A stretch of 64,000 bases of DNA from Lewinellaceae bacterium (GTDB lineage Bacteria > Bacteroidota > Bacteroidia > Chitinophagales > Saprospiraceae), in the NCBI GenBank assembly GCA_020636375.1, contig JACJXZ010000007.1, positions 248,001 to 312,000 on the forward strand, written 5' to 3'. The translations under genes were made by a program, and so were the position numbers. The number at the start of each line of letters is the position of its first letter. The first letter of the stretch is position 1. Of this stretch, positions 27,701 to 36,268 are shown piece after piece. Below the pieces are notes generated by a model. It saw nothing but the letters and a program-made list of their open reading frames with translations, did no database searches and was not told the origin of the DNA.

Positions 27701-28021
27701 GACGACCACCTGGTCGAGCAGGGCGCCTTCTTCCGACAGGGCCACATCAATGACGTCCGCCTGCCCGACGCCAATCGTTTGGGTAGCATAGCCGATATAG
27801 GAAAACAGCAGGCTGTCGCCTGCGGCGGCCTCCAGCTCATACCTGCCTGCCACATCGGTAACCGTCCCCCGCTGTTGCCCTTTGACGGCAACGTTGACGC
27901 CGATCAGCGGTTGTTCGCTTCTGGCGTCGACAACCGCGCCGCTGATGGTTCTCACCTGCGCTTTTGCCGCTAGGCCCGGCAAGATAGCCAGCATCAGCAA
28001 AATTATCCGGCCTGTATTCAT
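24797..28021 (-). CDS. SusC/RagA-family TonB-linked outer-membrane transporter
   Basis: About 1074 aa from ATG 28021 (signal peptide MNTGRIILLMLAILPGLAAKAQ). A carboxypeptidase-regulatory-like domain follows (ISGAVVDARSEQPLIGVNVAVKG, GRYELEA), then the TonB box and plug region (ALSGKVAGLQVDAGPVPGSS, LIIVDGVPINSD) with the typical SVLKGITAAALYGSRGANGV segment. The long beta-barrel ends in aromatic GVSVGVGF. It imports large ligands across the outer membrane using TonB energy, gated by the SusD lipoprotein downstream. The GH3 fusion enzyme gene precedes it on the same strand with a 105-bp gap, possibly linking the transporter to amino-sugar uptake; that link is inference. Confidence 0.95.
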   Translation of the reverse strand: MNTGRIILLMLAILPGLAAKAQVRTISGAVVDARSEQPLIGVNVAVKGQQRGTVTDVAGRYELEAAAGDSLLFSYIGYATQTIGVGQADVIDVALSEEGALLDQVVVTALSIEREKEKVGYSVSQVDAPSLLRTRELNVVNALSGKVAGLQVDAGPVPGSSSKINLRGIRFINQDNSPLIIVDGVPINSDIESFEEQEFFGLGGQDFGNGLTELNPEDIESLSVLKGITAAALYGSRGANGVIIVTTKKGRASKGLGITLNSSFLVDEPFRWREVQSEYGQGESGAWLPLADNGDGTYRRQFVNFWQSGNSWGPRMEGQPVKWEDGQVKPYEPLPDNYKDPMRNGYQSNTSLYFSGASDYIRFRGGFSYANTDRIFPNSGLERISLKAKTNAYISDNFSIETTTIFSQNENRNPPVLGNSERSFGKNWLYNWNRSMRPDVLSNFRQGPDGQQFVNIGFRGWEYYKEVLEDRITDKTDRLIGGFSLKYEITDWLRLTARAGLDYRVRQREFRITKNEPGSFTGRYDTGKGTQQQLNLEALLSFNKKISPAFTLGASVGTSEWAQKDEFLSFSTQNKGLTKENIFHVSAVNIQLIDEFGELGVSQDLYRKTIRSVFGFLDVSYKNQLNLQLTGRNDWSSTLPLGDNDYFYPSANASWQVSNTLELPAAIDRLSLRASWAQVRTDEAPFLLGITYAEGSRLGQYSALLAERNIIPPADLQPSQLDEAELGMNLQLWGGRAGLDLTLYRSKASRQSILAPVPLSSGFSFKRFNTAEIRNQGVEAALLLSPVSQANWSWDVNLNFTLNRNEVLKISEGVERVSLGRFAPGTEYVWAELQAVVGQPYGVILNNDYVYSPAGEPVVNPDGSWKQTETIVPVGNIQPDFLLGLTNTITWKGLQLAFLLDGKFGNEAYWGTKDWAERLGQDPVTLPGRDAARGGLNWTDPNGNERADGVILPGVKEVFDAEGSVVGYEPNDIVVPVRERWSGQPHAANVLDGSFFSFRELSVGYTLSGRQLERLPFNSLSVSLVGRNLFYVYSALPGRYNPEAVVSKQDEKQGIEFGALPGVRSYGVSVGVGF

Positions 28022-28077
28022 TATACCAGGTTTATTCTCAAGAGGGTAGCCAAGGATCAAAAACCGCTGTTAATCAG

Positions 28078-28120
28078 TCATTCACTAATTCACTAATTCA
28101 CTAATTCACTAATTCACTCC
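28078..28120. repeat. 8-bp tandem repeat (TTCACTAA)n between SusC and GH3 genes
   Basis: About five tandem copies of TTCACTAA occur, preceded by CTGTTAATCAGTCA. The same leader plus about two copies occurs at 37963-37997. Confidence 0.85.
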
Positions 28121-28126
28121 ATGTAC

Positions 28127-31105
28127 TTAATGCCGGACCGCCCCGTCCAGCCCGGCTTCATACTGCGGGAAGTTCTCCATGGCTTCGTAAACGGCCGTCA
28201 GAATGCGGCGGCGCGTCTTCATCTTATTCAGCTTGTAGTTGTTCATGGAGGGATAGGTGCGGTTGGAGAGGAAGACGTAAACGAGTTCCTTTTCCGGGTC
28301 GGCCCAGGCGCAGGTGCCGGTGAAGCCGGTATGGCCGAAGGTGCGGTCGGAGGATTGGGCCGGCAGGTTGATCCACAGGCTGGGATCCAGCTGGCGCATA
28401 TCGAAGCCGATGCCGCGCCGGGTTTCCCGAGGGTGGCGGGTGGTGAATGCGTCGATCGTCTCCGGCTGCAGGAACCGCTGGCCGCCGTACTCTCCCTTAT
28501 TGAGCAGCATCTGCATCAGCGCCGCCATATCGTGGGCGTTGGCGAACAGGCCGGCGTGGCCGCTGACACCGCCCAGCAGGGCGGCGCCCATGTCGTGCAC
28601 GTAGCCATGTACGGCCTGCAGGCGGAAGTAATCGTCTCGTTCGGTGGGGATCAGCTTTTCTTTAGGTTGGCTTTTCCATGGGTTGTAAGTGATGCGGCTA
28701 AGGCCCATGGGGCGGTAGAATTGCGCAGCCACATACTCGTCCAGGGGTTGCCCGCTGAGGCGCTCCACAATGCGGGCGATCAGGTAAAAGCCCAGGTCGC
28801 TGTATTTGTAGCCTTTATCCGGCCGCAACTCGGAATGGTAAATCTGGTCCCAGATAGCGTCGACGAAATCATCGCGCAGGAAGAGGTTGGAGGCCACCGG
28901 CACGGAATAGCCGGCGCCGGGAGTGCGATGGTAATATCCCTGTCGCTGGCGGGCGCGGCGGCGGCGCACGGTCATGGTCTGCTTGTAGAACGGGATCCAG
29001 TCCGTCAGCCCGGCCCGGTGGGCCATGATGTCGCGCAGCACCAGGCCGGCCTTGTTGGAGCCTTGCAGTTCCGGCAGGTAGCGGACGATGGGCGTGTCGA
29101 GGCTCAGGCGGCCCTCTTCGGACAACTTCATAACCGCCAGCGTGGCCGAAGCGATCTTGGTCAGCGAGGCCAGGTCGTAGAGGTCGTCCCGCTCTACCGG
29201 CGCTTCATTCCGGTAGGTATGGTAGCCGTAGGTTTTTTCAAAAACGATGTTGCCGTTTTTGGCGACCAGGACGGCGCAGCCCGGCGTGGCGCGGGCGGCG
29301 ATCGCATTGCCGGCGATGGTGTCGATCCGGGCGAGGGTACCCCGGTCGAGGCCCATGCTTTCCGGAGGAGCGTAGCCAAAGCGCTGGAGTTTGCGGGTGA
29401 GAACGCCCATGCCGTAAGCCGAGCGGGCGGAAGCGGTCACCGGCAGGCGCCCCCGGAAGGCGATGGCGCCGAAGAGGCCCTGCGCAGCCAGGTCCTGGGT
29501 GTCCGGGTCGTCGTCATAGGCTTCCAGCACCCAGTCGATATCGTCGAAATACCGGAGGCTGTAAGGGTTGCCGAAAGGGACGAGGATAACGCGGGTTTCC
29601 CGGCTGAGGGCGCGCAGGAAGCTGCGGGCGCTCGGCGTGACGCCGAAGCTGCTGCCGGCCCGGTTGTTCATGCCGTGGAGGCTTACGATAACGGCTTCGT
29701 ATTTTGCCAGTTGCTGCAACAGCTCCTGGCTTTTCCCTGAAGAGATTTCTTTGCCTGCCTGCAGGGCCGGCATGGCCTGATAGGCCAGCAGGCGCTCCTG
29801 AAAAGGAGTGGGCGCGCCCGCGCCGATGCTGAGCGTAGCCAGGCTCAGGGTGTCGAGCCGCTGGAAGGGGATCAGCTCTCCCGGGTTGCGCACCAGGGTG
29901 AGGGCATTGGCGATGAGGTTCCGCTTCAGCTGCATCGCCTGCCCGGAGTTGAGCACCTGACGGACGTTTTCCGCAGGCAGGGCTTCAAACCGGGTAATGC
30001 CCAGGCGGTATTTATTCGCCAGGATTTTTTTTACGCTCCGTTCGATGCGCTCCCAGCTCAGCTTGCCTTCCCGGATGTATTTCCGGATTTCGGCGAAAGC
30101 GGCGCCCAGGTCTTCGGGGAGCAGGAGCAGGTCGTTGCCGGCCAGCAGGGCTTCGGCTTCCACCTGCCCGCCGGCGAAGTGTTTGGTCACGCCTTTCATA
30201 TCCAGGCCGTCGGTCACGATGAGCCCTTCGAAACCGAGCCCTTCCCGCAGCAGGCGGGTGACGGTATTGTAGGAAAGGGTGGTCGGGCGGTTCTCCCGGG
30301 CGTCCAGTTCCGGAACGTTGAGGTGGGCGACCATGATGCTGCCGACACCATACTGCGCCAGCACCCGGAAGGGATACAGCTCTACGCTGTCCAGGCGGCT
30401 GAGGCCATGGCGGATCACCGGCAGGTCGTAGTGAGAGTCGACATCCGTATCGCCGTGGCCGGGAAAGTGCTTGGCGCAGGCCAGCACCCCGTGGTCCTGC
30501 AGGCCTTTGGCGTACATGTAACTTTTTACCGCCACATTCATGGGGTCCTCTCCAAAAGAACGGGTATTGATGACGGGGTTGGCGGGGTTGTTGTTGACGT
30601 CGGCCACCGGCGCGAAATTGACCTGTACGCCGATGGCTTTTAATTGACGGGCGATCTCTTTGCCCATGTCATAGATGAGGCGGTTGTCCTGAATGGCGCC
30701 CAGCGTCAGCTGCTGCGGAAAGCTGATGGCGCTCTCCTTCATGCGCATGCCCAGGCCCCACTCGGCGTCGGTGGCGATCAGCAGGGGCACCGGCCCGGCC
30801 AGCTTCTGGTATTCGTTGATCAGCTCGATCTGTTTTTCCGGCGTGCCCTGGAAAAAGCACAACCCGCCCACCCGGTACTCGCTGATCAGCCGCCTGACCT
30901 TGTCGACGTGGTCCTGGCCCAGGTCGGAATGAGCGCGCAACATGAAGAGCTGCCCGATGCGCTCGTGTTCGCTCATGGCGTTGTACACGGAATCCACCCA
31001 TTGCTGTTCGCCAGGGGCTACTTCCCGCTCCCGGGGTACATAAAAGGCCGAAGCCGTTGCCAGGAGGGCCAGGATCAGAGGCAGGATCAGTCGTCTTTTT
31101 TTCAT
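28127..31105 (-). CDS. GH3 beta-N-acetylhexosaminidase fused to a beta-lactamase-family domain
   Basis: About 992 aa from ATG 31105 (signal-like MKKRRLILPLILALLATASA). The first half is a NagZ-type GH3 domain: loop KHFPGHGDTDVDSH (from residue 212) holding the His-Asp acid/base pair, and nucleophile D299 in VTDGLDMKG. A GH3 C-domain-like region follows (about 400-570). The last ~400 residues form a serine hydrolase/beta-lactamase-class C domain with S647-L-T-K650, YSDLGF in the YxN position and HTGFTG in the KTG position. Such two-domain proteins are known in Bacteroidota and likely trim muropeptides or amino-sugar polymers in the periplasm. It lies upstream of the susCD pair on the same strand. 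Confidence 0.92.
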   Translation of the reverse strand: MKKRRLILPLILALLATASAFYVPREREVAPGEQQWVDSVYNAMSEHERIGQLFMLRAHSDLGQDHVDKVRRLISEYRVGGLCFFQGTPEKQIELINEYQKLAGPVPLLIATDAEWGLGMRMKESAISFPQQLTLGAIQDNRLIYDMGKEIARQLKAIGVQVNFAPVADVNNNPANPVINTRSFGEDPMNVAVKSYMYAKGLQDHGVLACAKHFPGHGDTDVDSHYDLPVIRHGLSRLDSVELYPFRVLAQYGVGSIMVAHLNVPELDARENRPTTLSYNTVTRLLREGLGFEGLIVTDGLDMKGVTKHFAGGQVEAEALLAGNDLLLLPEDLGAAFAEIRKYIREGKLSWERIERSVKKILANKYRLGITRFEALPAENVRQVLNSGQAMQLKRNLIANALTLVRNPGELIPFQRLDTLSLATLSIGAGAPTPFQERLLAYQAMPALQAGKEISSGKSQELLQQLAKYEAVIVSLHGMNNRAGSSFGVTPSARSFLRALSRETRVILVPFGNPYSLRYFDDIDWVLEAYDDDPDTQDLAAQGLFGAIAFRGRLPVTASARSAYGMGVLTRKLQRFGYAPPESMGLDRGTLARIDTIAGNAIAARATPGCAVLVAKNGNIVFEKTYGYHTYRNEAPVERDDLYDLASLTKIASATLAVMKLSEEGRLSLDTPIVRYLPELQGSNKAGLVLRDIMAHRAGLTDWIPFYKQTMTVRRRRARQRQGYYHRTPGAGYSVPVASNLFLRDDFVDAIWDQIYHSELRPDKGYKYSDLGFYLIARIVERLSGQPLDEYVAAQFYRPMGLSRITYNPWKSQPKEKLIPTERDDYFRLQAVHGYVHDMGAALLGGVSGHAGLFANAHDMAALMQMLLNKGEYGGQRFLQPETIDAFTTRHPRETRRGIGFDMRQLDPSLWINLPAQSSDRTFGHTGFTGTCAWADPEKELVYVFLSNRTYPSMNNYKLNKMKTRRRILTAVYEAMENFPQYEAGLDGAVRH

Positions 31106-31239
31106 GGTTACGCGGTTTTTTACCCGCCTCTGCGGGCAGGCGCCGCTACGGCGGGCGAAGGCCCCGGAAGAGCGTAGCGAAGACAGGCACGGGTACATGG
31201 TTTCATGGAGTACTCCACATTCTACTTTTAAAATTTCGT

Positions 31240-31555
31240 TCAACGCTTTTGCTGAAGCAACTTACTTCTTTTCATCTTATCCAATATCAATTGAACATTC
31301 TCAATTTTCGAAGCCTCCATATTCACATACTCTCCCTCGCCAAACAACGAATCTGCACTGTATAATTCGCCCACCTCATTCATTTTATTCAGGGTTAACC
31401 TAAAATCATCCTTAAGGCCATCAATAAACTTTTGCCTATTTTATTCACGCTCTTATTTTCTCTTCATCTGCTACAAAAATTGCACTGCCGGCTTGTCCGG
31501 CCAAGTTTGAAATAATTAGCACCTGAATTGAAATTAGAAAAAAGCTTATTCTCAT
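31240..31555 (-). pseudogene. Frameshifted small secreted protein
   Basis: From ATG 31555 a frame reads MRISFFLISIQVLIISNLAG, continues ...GSAIFVADEEKIRA and stops at 31445. Exactly there another frame opens (31440) and continues NRQKFIDGLKDDFRLTLNKM and onward to ...LLQQKR, stopping at 31240. Joined, they give a ~103-aa protein with a signal peptide and a charged helical body. The hand-off within a few bases suggests one gene with a single-base indel, either real or an assembly error. The DNA is more AT-rich than its neighbours. The family is not recognised. The 47-codon second half also has its own ATG (31383). Confidence 0.5.
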
Positions 31556-31678
31556 CAGTTCTCATTTATTGAGGTGATTGTACTATACTTCTCTCATTAA
31601 TGCCCTCCCCCTGCGAATGCACACCCGTCTTCGCTGCGCTCGTCCGGGTAAAAATGCACGAATGCACGAACACACACC

Positions 31679-33697
31679 TCACTCCTGCTCCATCTTCACC
31701 CGCAAACTGGGATCCAGTTCATACGCCTTTTGGCGGTACTGGTCGCCCAGGGCGGTATTGCCGAGGTTGTAGTGGGCAGTGCCCAGGTCGTACCAGCCGC
31801 GGGCGTTGCCGGGGTCCGCCTGGGTGGCCAGGGTAAAGTACTCCATAGCTTCCACCCGGTCGCCGCGGATGCCGTGGGCGACGCCGAGCAGGCGCAGCAC
31901 TTCGTACTCGTTGGGCATAATTTCTCTGGCTTGTTCCAGATAGCGGACGGCCTTGTTGAGGTCGCCCTGCTGTTCGCCGAAGAACTGGCCGGCGTCTTTA
32001 TAGGTAATGCCCAGGTTGCGCTGAGCTTCCGCATAGCCGGGATCGATGGCCAGCGCGTTTTTATACGCTTCGATGGATTTTTCGTATTCCTGTAGGTAGT
32101 TGTAGGCGTTTCCGAGCAAAAGATAAGCATTTTTATAATTGGGGTGGATGCGCAGCGCCTGCTGCAGGTGGACCACTGCCTGCGTGAGCATATTCCTTTT
32201 CTGGTTGGAATCCTGGACGGCGAGCGATTGGGTGACCAGCTCGCCGCCGACGGCATTGCGCAGCTTGGCGCTGTTGGGCGAATATTGTATGTCGGTAGTA
32301 AAAAGGGTATAGTTGTCTTTCCAGGCGGGGTTGCGCAGCACGGTGCGGGCGGCATAAGCCAGGGAGACAATAGCCAGCGCCGCCAGCACCGGCGCAAATT
32401 GCCGGAGCGCCGGTTCTTTCCCTTTCGGCGCCCGTGCTTTTGCCCACCGGTATCCCAGGATCGCCAGCAGCAGGCAGTAGCCGGCCGAAGGCATGAACAG
32501 CAGGCGCTCCGCCATGTGGGTGCCCACCGGAAAGAGCAGGTTGGAGACGATGGAGAGCGTTGCCAGGTAATACAGGATGGCAAAACTCACCGGATCCTTT
32601 TTGGGCAATTGCCGGAGGGCGTAAATCGCCAGGGCGACGTAAACCACCAGGCTCGCCCAGGCGCCCCAGTCGCCGAAATCCATCACGCCGATGTGGCGGG
32701 GGTAGTAATCGTGGGTGAGGATGTCGGGAAAAACCAGCAACTGGAGATACTTGCCCAGGGTGTAGAATACGGTGGCCAGACGCTCCTGGGCGGTAAACGG
32801 CAGGTACTGCCCGCCTTCTACCTTGACAAACGGATTGTTCATCATCTCCATCGTCGGCTCGCTCAGGCCAAAGCCCAGCACGGAGAACCGGATAGCCAGG
32901 AAGGCGGCGGCCGCCACCAGGAAGGGAACCATCTGCCGCACGATGGTGCCCGGGCTGGCTTTGGTGAAGAAGTAATAGGCCAGCGGCCCCACCGCCAGGA
33001 AAGTGATGGCGTTCTCCTTGGAGAGCAGCCCCAGGAAAAACACCAGCCCGGCAACGGCATTCAACAGAGGTTTGTTTTCGCGGTACGCCCGGAAGGAAAA
33101 GTACAGGGCCGCCAGGCTGCCCAGCAGGGCCAGGATTTCGTCCCGCCCCTTAATATTGGCCACCACCTCGGTATGGACCGGATGCGCGGCGAACAATAAG
33201 CTGGCTGCCAAAGCGATGAACCCGGCCCGGTTCGGATTTTGGGTAGAATGGAAAAGCTTCAGCAGGAGCAGGTACAGCACCACCGCCGTCAGGCCGTAGA
33301 ACAGGCCGTTGAAGAGGTGCCCCACCAGAGGCGTTTCTCCGAAAAGCTGCACCTCCAATGCAAAGAATACCAGCGACAGGGGCCGGTAACGGCCGCCGGC
33401 TACCAGGCTGGCCTTGCCCTCTTCTTTGAAAAAACCGAAGAAAGTGTCTTTGGACAAAATGCCGGGAATGCCGGAAACGCCGTCCTTTACGAACATGTTG
33501 TCGTAGATGACTATAGCGTCGTCCAGGGTATAATCGTGCGACAAGGTATTGGCATAAAGCAGGAAGCTGAGGGCGAAAAGCCCGAAGGCTGCCAGGCGTT
33601 TATTCGCAAACCAGGCAGGGGAACTCCCGGAAGGGTTGGCTGCTCGGGGAGCAGGAGTTGTCGTCTTTTTCCTAACCTTCTTATCTCTTCTGGCCAT
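31679..33697 (-). CDS. TMTC/ArnT-like multi-pass membrane protein with C-terminal TPRs
   Basis: This 672-aa protein has a basic N-terminal tail, about ten transmembrane helices (residues about 33-440) and five or so TPR units at the C-terminus (about 500-665, e.g. AIDPGYAEAQRNLGITYKDAG, NARGWYDLGTAHYNLGNTALG). The first outside loop carries the DD motif typical of GT-C glycosyltransferases (YTLDDAIVI) and the RYRPLSLVFFALE segment seen in TMTC-type O-mannosyltransferase homologues. It probably transfers a sugar from a lipid carrier to exported proteins, or assists this; the exact reaction is not shown. It stands alone on the minus strand. Confidence 0.85.
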   Translation of the reverse strand: MARRDKKVRKKTTTPAPRAANPSGSSPAWFANKRLAAFGLFALSFLLYANTLSHDYTLDDAIVIYDNMFVKDGVSGIPGILSKDTFFGFFKEEGKASLVAGGRYRPLSLVFFALEVQLFGETPLVGHLFNGLFYGLTAVVLYLLLLKLFHSTQNPNRAGFIALAASLLFAAHPVHTEVVANIKGRDEILALLGSLAALYFSFRAYRENKPLLNAVAGLVFFLGLLSKENAITFLAVGPLAYYFFTKASPGTIVRQMVPFLVAAAAFLAIRFSVLGFGLSEPTMEMMNNPFVKVEGGQYLPFTAQERLATVFYTLGKYLQLLVFPDILTHDYYPRHIGVMDFGDWGAWASLVVYVALAIYALRQLPKKDPVSFAILYYLATLSIVSNLLFPVGTHMAERLLFMPSAGYCLLLAILGYRWAKARAPKGKEPALRQFAPVLAALAIVSLAYAARTVLRNPAWKDNYTLFTTDIQYSPNSAKLRNAVGGELVTQSLAVQDSNQKRNMLTQAVVHLQQALRIHPNYKNAYLLLGNAYNYLQEYEKSIEAYKNALAIDPGYAEAQRNLGITYKDAGQFFGEQQGDLNKAVRYLEQAREIMPNEYEVLRLLGVAHGIRGDRVEAMEYFTLATQADPGNARGWYDLGTAHYNLGNTALGDQYRQKAYELDPSLRVKMEQE

Positions 33698-33762
33698 ATG
33701 ATTGCCACTGAAGTTTAATTTCCTGTACAGAAGAAATTATCGAAAATAATTCCATAGGCTTA

Positions 33763-33921
33763 ATACTACTTTGTCACTTTAACATTCGGAGTGGAATGGA
33801 GCGCGGGCCTCCAGGCCCGCTGCCTCAACAAAATTGGGCATTCTATGGAATTGAAAAATGTAATTTGTTCGAATTCGCGGGCCTGGAGGCCCGCGTTCCT
33901 GTTAAAGTGACAAAGTAGTAT
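33763..33921. repeat. Palindromic element, family C copy 2
   Basis: A 22-bp perfect terminal inverted repeat begins ATACTACTTTGTCACTTT. Two oppositely placed palindromes of the type GCGGGCCTGGAGGCCCGC lie inside. The architecture matches 17241-17330 (related inner palindrome), but the termini differ. It fills most of the 33698-34017 gap. Confidence 0.85.
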
Positions 33922-34017
33922 CGATCTTGTGAACCAAAATATTGATTTTTTCAGGACTTCCGGTAATGCCTTCCGGGAAAATTATTGTTAAGGAAGGATA
34001 AAGGCTAAATTCACGCC

Positions 34018-34872
34018 ATGAAAAACATCGAAGAATTGCTCGGCCTGCTCCACCTGGAGGCCATCGAAGAGAACATATTCTGCGGGCAGAGCCGCAGCGT
34101 GGGCAGCCAGCGCGTCTTTGGCGGCCAGGTGCTGGCGCAGGCCCTGCAGGCGGCCATCCACACGGTGCCGGAGGGGCGCCTGGTGCACTCCCTGCACGCC
34201 TATTTCATTTTGCCCGGCGATATCGAGCTGCCCATCGTTTTCGAGGTGGACCGCATCCGCGACGGGGGCAGCTTTACCACCCGCCGCGTCAAAGCCATCC
34301 AGAAGGGCCAGGCCATCTTCAACATGTCGGCCTCCTTCCAGAAAAAGCAGGACGGCTTCGACCACCAGATCAGCATGCCCAATGTGACGCCGCCGGATGG
34401 GTTGATGAGCTGGGACCAACTGGTGGAGGAACTCGGCAGCAAGCTTCCGGAAAATATCCGCCGCTTCCTGGAGATCGACCACCCCATCGAGTTCCGCCCG
34501 GTGGAGCGGATTCACCCCATGCTGGCGGGCAAGCGGCAGCCGCATCGCCACGTCTGGATGCGCTCCAAAGGCGCTATGCCCGACGACATCACTGCCCACC
34601 AGGCCGTACTGGCCTACGCTTCCGACTACAACCTGCTGACCACCGCCCTGCTGCCCCATGGCGACCAGGTGGCCGGCGCCAATATCCAGCTGGCCAGCCT
34701 CGACCACGGCATGTGGTTCCACCGCGATTTCCGCGTGGACGACTGGCTGCTCTACGCCATCGACAGCCCCAGCGCCTCCGGGGCGCGGGGTTTCACCCGG
34801 GGCAGCGTGTTTGACCAGGAAGGGCGGCTGGTGGCCTCGGCGGTGCAGGAGGGGTTGATGCGGCCGGTTTGA
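34018..34872 (+). CDS. tesB: Acyl-CoA thioesterase II
   Basis: This double-hotdog thioesterase hydrolyses acyl-CoA to free fatty acid and CoA. At 284 aa it is of typical TesB length. The N-terminal hotdog contains RVFGGQVLAQALQAA and LHAYFILPGD; the C-terminal one contains AYASDYNLL with D203, LASLDHGMWFHR and VASAVQEGLMR. In E. coli TesB the active site is D204, T228 and Q278; here the Asp and Gln are kept but the Thr position is Ser (ASLDH for ATIDH), a conservative change. It converges on trhO with 31 bp between stops. Confidence 0.95.
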   Translation: MKNIEELLGLLHLEAIEENIFCGQSRSVGSQRVFGGQVLAQALQAAIHTVPEGRLVHSLHAYFILPGDIELPIVFEVDRIRDGGSFTTRRVKAIQKGQAIFNMSASFQKKQDGFDHQISMPNVTPPDGLMSWDQLVEELGSKLPENIRRFLEIDHPIEFRPVERIHPMLAGKRQPHRHVWMRSKGAMPDDITAHQAVLAYASDYNLLTTALLPHGDQVAGANIQLASLDHGMWFHRDFRVDDWLLYAIDSPSASGARGFTRGSVFDQEGRLVASAVQEGLMRPV

Positions 34873-34903
34873 AACAAGCCTGGTTATTTGTATATTTATA
34901 CGC

Positions 34904-35950
34904 TCATTGATCAATCACCATTTCATCCTTCCGAAACGCCTTATACCTGCCCTTCCCAAACTTCGTCCCGTTAAACTCCACCTTGCCCCGCAGGGCCTCC
35001 TGCTGTTCTTCCGGCAGCTGAATGAAATCGCTGCACTTTTGCGAGCAGCAATTGTGGTACTTTTCCGCACACGCCTCACACTGTAGGAACAGGATATGGC
35101 AGGCGTCGTTGGCGCAGTTGACGTGCGTGTCGCAGGGCTGCCCGCACTGGTGGCAGCGGGCGATGACCTCTCCGCCGATGCGCTCGCCCATGCGCTCGTC
35201 GAAGACGAAGTTCTTGCCCCGGAACCGGATGGGCAGGCCCTTCTCCCGGCACTGCCGGGCATACTCGATGATGCCGCCGTCGATCATGTACACTTTGCCG
35301 AAGCCTTTGTGCAGGTAATAGGCGCTGGCCTTCTCGCAACGGATGCCGCCGGTACAGTACATGATGATGGGGTGATCTTTCTTGTCCTCCAGCAGCTCTT
35401 CCACCACGGGCAGGGCCTCGCGAAAGGTCTCCACATCCGGGCAGATGGCGCCTTCGAAGTGGCCAACCTCGCTTTCGTAGTGGTTGCGCATGTCGACCAC
35501 GATCGTATCGGGGTCGTCCATCAGCCGGTTGACCTCCCCGGCGCTGAGGTGCCGGCCCCGTTTGGTAACGTCGAAGCTCTGGTCGTCCAGCCCGTCGGCG
35601 ACGATCTTGTCGCGCACCTTGATCTTGAGTTTGTAGAAGGATTTGCCGTCGTCGTCCACCGCGATATTCAGGCGGGCGCCGTCGAGCCAGGGAATGGAAT
35701 ACATATCCTGCCGGAAGGCTTCGAGGTTCCGGTCCGGCACGGAGATCTGCCCGTTGACGCCTTCGCTGGCCACATAGATGCGGCCGAAGACGCCCAGCTT
35801 GCTCCAGCGCCGGTACAGCTCGTCGCGGAACTGCCCGGGGTCTTTGATCTGGTGGTAACGGTAAAAGGAAAGGGTGGTTCGCGCCTCTTCGCTCTCCAGC
35901 ATACGGCGCTTCAGCTCGTCGCTGTTGACGAGGTTGTACAATCTCGGCAT
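34904..35950 (-). CDS. trhO: tRNA uridine(34) hydroxylase (rhodanese family)
   Basis: This 348-aa member of the TrhO/YceA family makes 5-hydroxyuridine at the wobble position of certain tRNAs using oxygen. An N-terminal acylphosphatase-like domain (about 25-120, with GRIYVASEGVNGQIS) is followed by a rhodanese domain (about 130-230) with C199 in the MYCTGGIRCEKAS loop. A cysteine-rich C-terminal region (CHQCGQPCDTHVNC and CEACAEKYHNCCS) probably binds zinc. The start is ATG 35950. It converges with tesB and is followed upstream by a palindromic region. Confidence 0.94.
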   Translation of the reverse strand: MPRLYNLVNSDELKRRMLESEEARTTLSFYRYHQIKDPGQFRDELYRRWSKLGVFGRIYVASEGVNGQISVPDRNLEAFRQDMYSIPWLDGARLNIAVDDDGKSFYKLKIKVRDKIVADGLDDQSFDVTKRGRHLSAGEVNRLMDDPDTIVVDMRNHYESEVGHFEGAICPDVETFREALPVVEELLEDKKDHPIIMYCTGGIRCEKASAYYLHKGFGKVYMIDGGIIEYARQCREKGLPIRFRGKNFVFDERMGERIGGEVIARCHQCGQPCDTHVNCANDACHILFLQCEACAEKYHNCCSQKCSDFIQLPEEQQEALRGKVEFNGTKFGKGRYKAFRKDEMVIDQ

Positions 35951-36107
35951 GATAATTTTTTTGGTACGTTAAGCAATGAATGACAAGTTGCAGGCTTGTT
36001 GGGCGCAGGCCCGGGCTGCCAACTGTACCTGCCGCGAAAAAGCGTTGCTCCTGCTTCGCGGCTGATTTTTACGGGGCAAAGATAGGGGAATTTTGCGGGA
36101 AAAGTCC

Positions 36108-36250
36108 AATTCTACAGCAAGTCCCGGTTTGACTCTCATCGAAGGTTTTGTCCTGATTGGCACAAGATGACATCCCGAAAAAATCGGGACAGGCTCTTTT
36201 TCGTGCCTCAAAAGATGTCACCTTGTCCAAAGCGGGAATTGCTGCAAATT
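36108..36250. repeat. Long imperfect palindrome (family D) between proB and trhO
   Basis: Outer arms 36108-36133 and 36225-36250 are about three-quarters complementary. The next stem, ACAAGATGACATC (36162-36174), pairs with GATGTCACCTTGT with one mismatch. The centre has CCCGAAAAAATCGGG. This fills most of the 35951-36268 gap. Confidence 0.65.
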
Positions 36251-36268
36251 CTATCCGGCAACGCCTAC

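Noticed and set aside
28121..29740. A 539-codon plus-strand frame.
   Set aside because: It is antisense to the beta-lactamase half of the GH3 fusion.
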